Assembly (NCBI RefSeq): GCF_004027225.2
Contig: NC_046358.1
Location: 2,632,720-2,696,719, forward strand
Direction: 5' to 3'
DNA: 64,000 nt
Source of the DNA: Strigops habroptila
Lineage: Eukaryota; Chordata; Aves; Psittaciformes; Psittacidae
Shown here: in pieces, positions 61,104 through 64,000 of the stretch
Position numbering within the stretch: position 1 is the stretch's first letter
Layout of the letters: every line of letters begins with the position of its first letter
Notes under the pieces: model-generated
Database searches by the model: none
Told to the model about the DNA's origin: nothing
Seen by the model: the letters and a program-made list of their open reading frames with translations, nothing else
Position numbers and translations under genes: made by a program

Positions 61104-64000
61104 AAGGTATTTCACTACAAAAGAAGTTGGTTTTAGCTCCTGTTATAGTGAGAAGTTTTAAAAACCATGGAGCATAGTCTACAAATGCAGAAACCTGGAA
61201 GTTCCTCAGTCTTAGAATAATATCCCATATTTTTTTTGCATTGGTGTTTACATTGTCAGCACTCTTTGGAAACTCACGCGAATGCTGGATGAAGTCTGCT
61301 CACAGCTAATGGACTGCTTCAGGTTATTCAAACCCTGCTTAGTTATCAAGTATATAGATATGGTTGTCTACTTAGTAGATCAAAGGTATTAAACCAGAAT
61401 TGTCTGCAGTTGTCACTGTTATGGTGACACAGAAGGAGTGTGATGCTTGTTGTTAGAAAGTTCTGCTGAACTTCTTGGGAAAAGACAGATTCCAGCAGTA
61501 GTCATGTGAGGAAAGAGGCACAGAAAAGCCCCTCTCAGAGTGTGAGTGCGACTGCAAAGGAAACAAACTATGTGTGGTAGGTGTAGAAATGGCTTAAAAA
61601 CATAACAATTTGAAACATGTTCTCTTTAGTGTATGGTCTCACTCTACAGCTGCTCCTTGTCCAGCCAGGCATGCAACAGCTTCATTGCAGCCCCCCCAAA
61701 GAACTTGGCATTCCTCAGTCTGTCAAGACCAACAACAACACAGTGCTGCTGAAACAGATGAAGCACGAGTTGAATGGTGCCAACACTTTATAATGTTACA
61801 GAGTTTCTACCCAGCTGAAAGGGTCCTGAACTGAACTGCTTTATGTTCAGTTCTTTTTACAAATCTATGCCTCTGGCTTCTAGTTTGTGAGAAACATATT
61901 TTGCTCATATTCTGGCTTTTGAGAGATGATGCACATTCTCAGTCTTATGCTTTGATGTACTATATTTTGACAGTTGCTTCAAAGCTTAAGTGGATTGGGC
62001 TCCAGAGGGTTGTAGACTCAGACTACAGTTTCAGATGGATGAGGATGAGGGAGGGAAGTCGAGCATCATAAACAGTGTCTGAACGTTGGGAAGCAAAAGA
62101 GTCTTAGGCAGCAGAGCCAATAGTATGATATAAGCTGAGTGCTATAAGCAGAATTACAGGACAGCTGGGGCTAAGTCACTTCTTCCTGAAACTTTTTTCC
62201 TTCAGTTTGTTTTATAGAGCAGTGGAAATGGTCTAAACTCAAGACTAAGGAGAAAATGCTGTATTTTGTTCTCACACTGACTCTCCCCCTGTGACCACAG
62301 GTAAAATGTTTTGTTTCCAATCTTGAAAACAGGTCAAACACTTTCCCTCCTCAGAGAGATGGTGTGGGAATTTCAATGTGCTGTCATTATTCATGGTTCA
62401 GACTGGTCTTTAACCATAGATATTTTTATCTGTGGCTCAGAAAAGACCACACCTACCACACTGCTCTCAGCTTTATTCAGTGGAATTGCCAGAAAGAAGC
62501 AAACAAATCGGCATGAGCTCAGAGGAGAGCAACCCAAACAGCTCAGGCACTGGCTGGAGGGGTTAAATTAATCACACCAGACTGAAAGAGATAAATCTAT
62601 GTAGTTTGATGAAAGGTGTTCCCCTGGAGTTAATCATGCCGTATGATTTTAAAGATGTAAATGTTGAAGGATTTGCTTAGTGTGCTCCAGAGAGGTAATT
62701 GGCAGAGAAAAGAGGAAGCAAAAAGGAACTTCAAGTTGAATACCAAGGGAAGAGAATTTCCTGACAGTGAATCTGCTGCTCCAACAAGCAGACGGGCAGG
62801 GAAGTGCTGAAAGCTCCGCTGCTAGAAATGTGAAAGTCTCCTGGATGAGGGAGAAGTCCTGAACTTGTGATAAGGATGAAACCCAGTGAGTCTTGTCTGC
62901 TTCAATTACTGTCATTTGAGAGGCTTAGCTACCATTATTGATACAGCAGTAATGCCCAGGAGCTCGAATTGGAAATGCATGCTGCAAATACACACAAGAA
63001 AGGTTTCCCTACGTGTTCTAAAACCTGTAGAGATCTAGACTGACTCAAGAATCAGCGCTGAAGGGCCACAGCCAACACTCTTCCAAATATTCCACGCTCT
63101 TCTGTTCCTATCCCAGCAGAGGCACAAGGGAAGCCCACTGGCAAGACTGATGTGTCTAGCACAACAGAGCTGCCCTTGGAGTACCTGAGAGGCCAAATAG
63201 CTCCTCCAAACTCATTCTCCATGCACAGGCTGCAGTACCATGCAGCTTTTTAGCTCACAAACACAAAAATACTGTCCCAGGCTTCCAAAGTCCTCCTGAT
63301 CTGTAAAAGCAGATTTTTACAGTAGCTGTAAAAACAACTATCGGAAGGTTCGGAAACTACAGAGAAAACCTAAGGAGGAAAACTGAAGGAAAACTAATTT
63401 AACTTCCCAATTAATTATGAACATCTTTTCCCTTTCTTAAATCTTTGTGTTTCTCTCAGATTCAGGTGTTCCTATGCTGCAGCACACACCAGAGCTGACC
63501 TGAATGTTTGAGGATAGCTGTAGTGCCCTGGAATACCTTGTGGGCAGATTTATCCTGGTAGTCCTTTCAGGGTGTATTAACCCAGGTTTAGTGCTGTGCT
63601 ATTGCAATTATTGTGCTTACAGTGATTAGGCTAACTTGTTTAGACTTATCAGAAGCATCTCTGCAATGCTCAGCACTCAGCTAAGCACTTTTCCTAGGCA
63701 ACAGCATCAGCAAAAATCAGTATTTCTGCCAGTTAAATAAGACAAAGACCTAAAATCAAACCTCTCTGATTGTGCATTTTATTTAGATCAGGCAAATCCC
63801 AACTCTCTTCTATAGAGTTAAGGAAGCAATCAACCTTGATCATGGCTTTTAACTTACCAGGCACTGGGATTGATCAGAGAACTGGATCGAATGTTCTTTG
63901 TAAAGACAACAGTACATTTGAAACCACATGTGAGAATTTGTAGCTATGGAGCCTTAATTATATTGCATGGGAAATACCCAAGTACCTGCTTAGCTAGGAG
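61104..64000. other. Intron 1 sequence to the end of the window
   Basis: About 2.9 kb of AT-rich non-coding sequence without recognised repeats, exons or RNA genes. Confidence 0.4.

Larger units (their letters stand above)
11360..64000 (+). other. ABTB2: ABTB2 intron 1 (5' part; acceptor not in window)
   Basis: The donor reads AATG|GTAAGA, with GT at 11360-11361, and interrupts a Gly codon after its first base (phase 1). No downstream stretch in either strand encodes the expected continuation (a region rich in Leu/Pro followed by ankyrin repeats), so the whole remainder of the window is taken as intron 1, at least 52.6 kb. A long first intron fits what is known of this gene in vertebrates. 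The intron carries 21 CR1 fragments, 14 antisense and 7 sense to the gene. I see no nested gene. Confidence 0.85.

Noticed and set aside
1..64000. Search for CRISPR arrays, bacterial operons, viral insertions, tRNA or rRNA genes
   Set aside because: No regularly spaced repeats, no cloverleaf or rRNA motifs and no retroviral gag/pol/env coding sequence were recognised. The sequence is ordinary vertebrate non-coding DNA around one gene.

Overview
This window looks like nuclear DNA from a bird. The evidence is about 25 fragments of the CR1 LINE retrotransposon, most of them 5'-truncated copies ending in the typical avian CR1 tail of repeated ATTCTATG-like units. Together they cover roughly 12% of the window. 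They lie around one vertebrate gene with a CpG-island promoter and a very long first intron. The species cannot be told from what I can see.

Only one protein-coding gene is supported: exon 1 of ABTB2 (ankyrin repeat and BTB/POZ domain-containing 2), on the + strand. Its CpG-rich promoter and 5' UTR occupy about 9577-10494. The start codon is at 10495 and the coding part of exon 1 runs to 11359 (288 codons plus one base), followed by a GTAAG splice donor at 11360. Exon 1 encodes a Ser-rich N-terminus and then two consecutive histone-fold segments, the first H2B-like and the second H2A-like. The ankyrin repeats and BTB domain belong to later exons that are not in the window.

Layout: 1-9576 is intergenic DNA upstream of ABTB2 with four CR1 fragments, one of them old and long (3399-4640). 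9577-10494 is the promoter and 5' UTR, with two octamer motifs, an inverted CCAAT box, a GC box and three short upstream ORFs. 10495-11359 is coding. 11360-64000 is all consistent with ABTB2 intron 1: it holds 21 further CR1 copies, a few short palindromes and simple repeats, and no exon, RNA gene or other gene that I can support. The intron copies belong to at least two young CR1 subfamilies and some older ones, and include one CR1 inserted into another.

I found no convincing undescribed multi-gene system. The points most worth a second look are the tandem H2B-H2A-like architecture of exon 1, a histone-H2B-like arrangement of octamer and CCAAT motifs in its promoter, the tandem uORFs, an RFX X-box-like palindrome deep in intron 1, and the CR1 nesting and subfamily mosaics.
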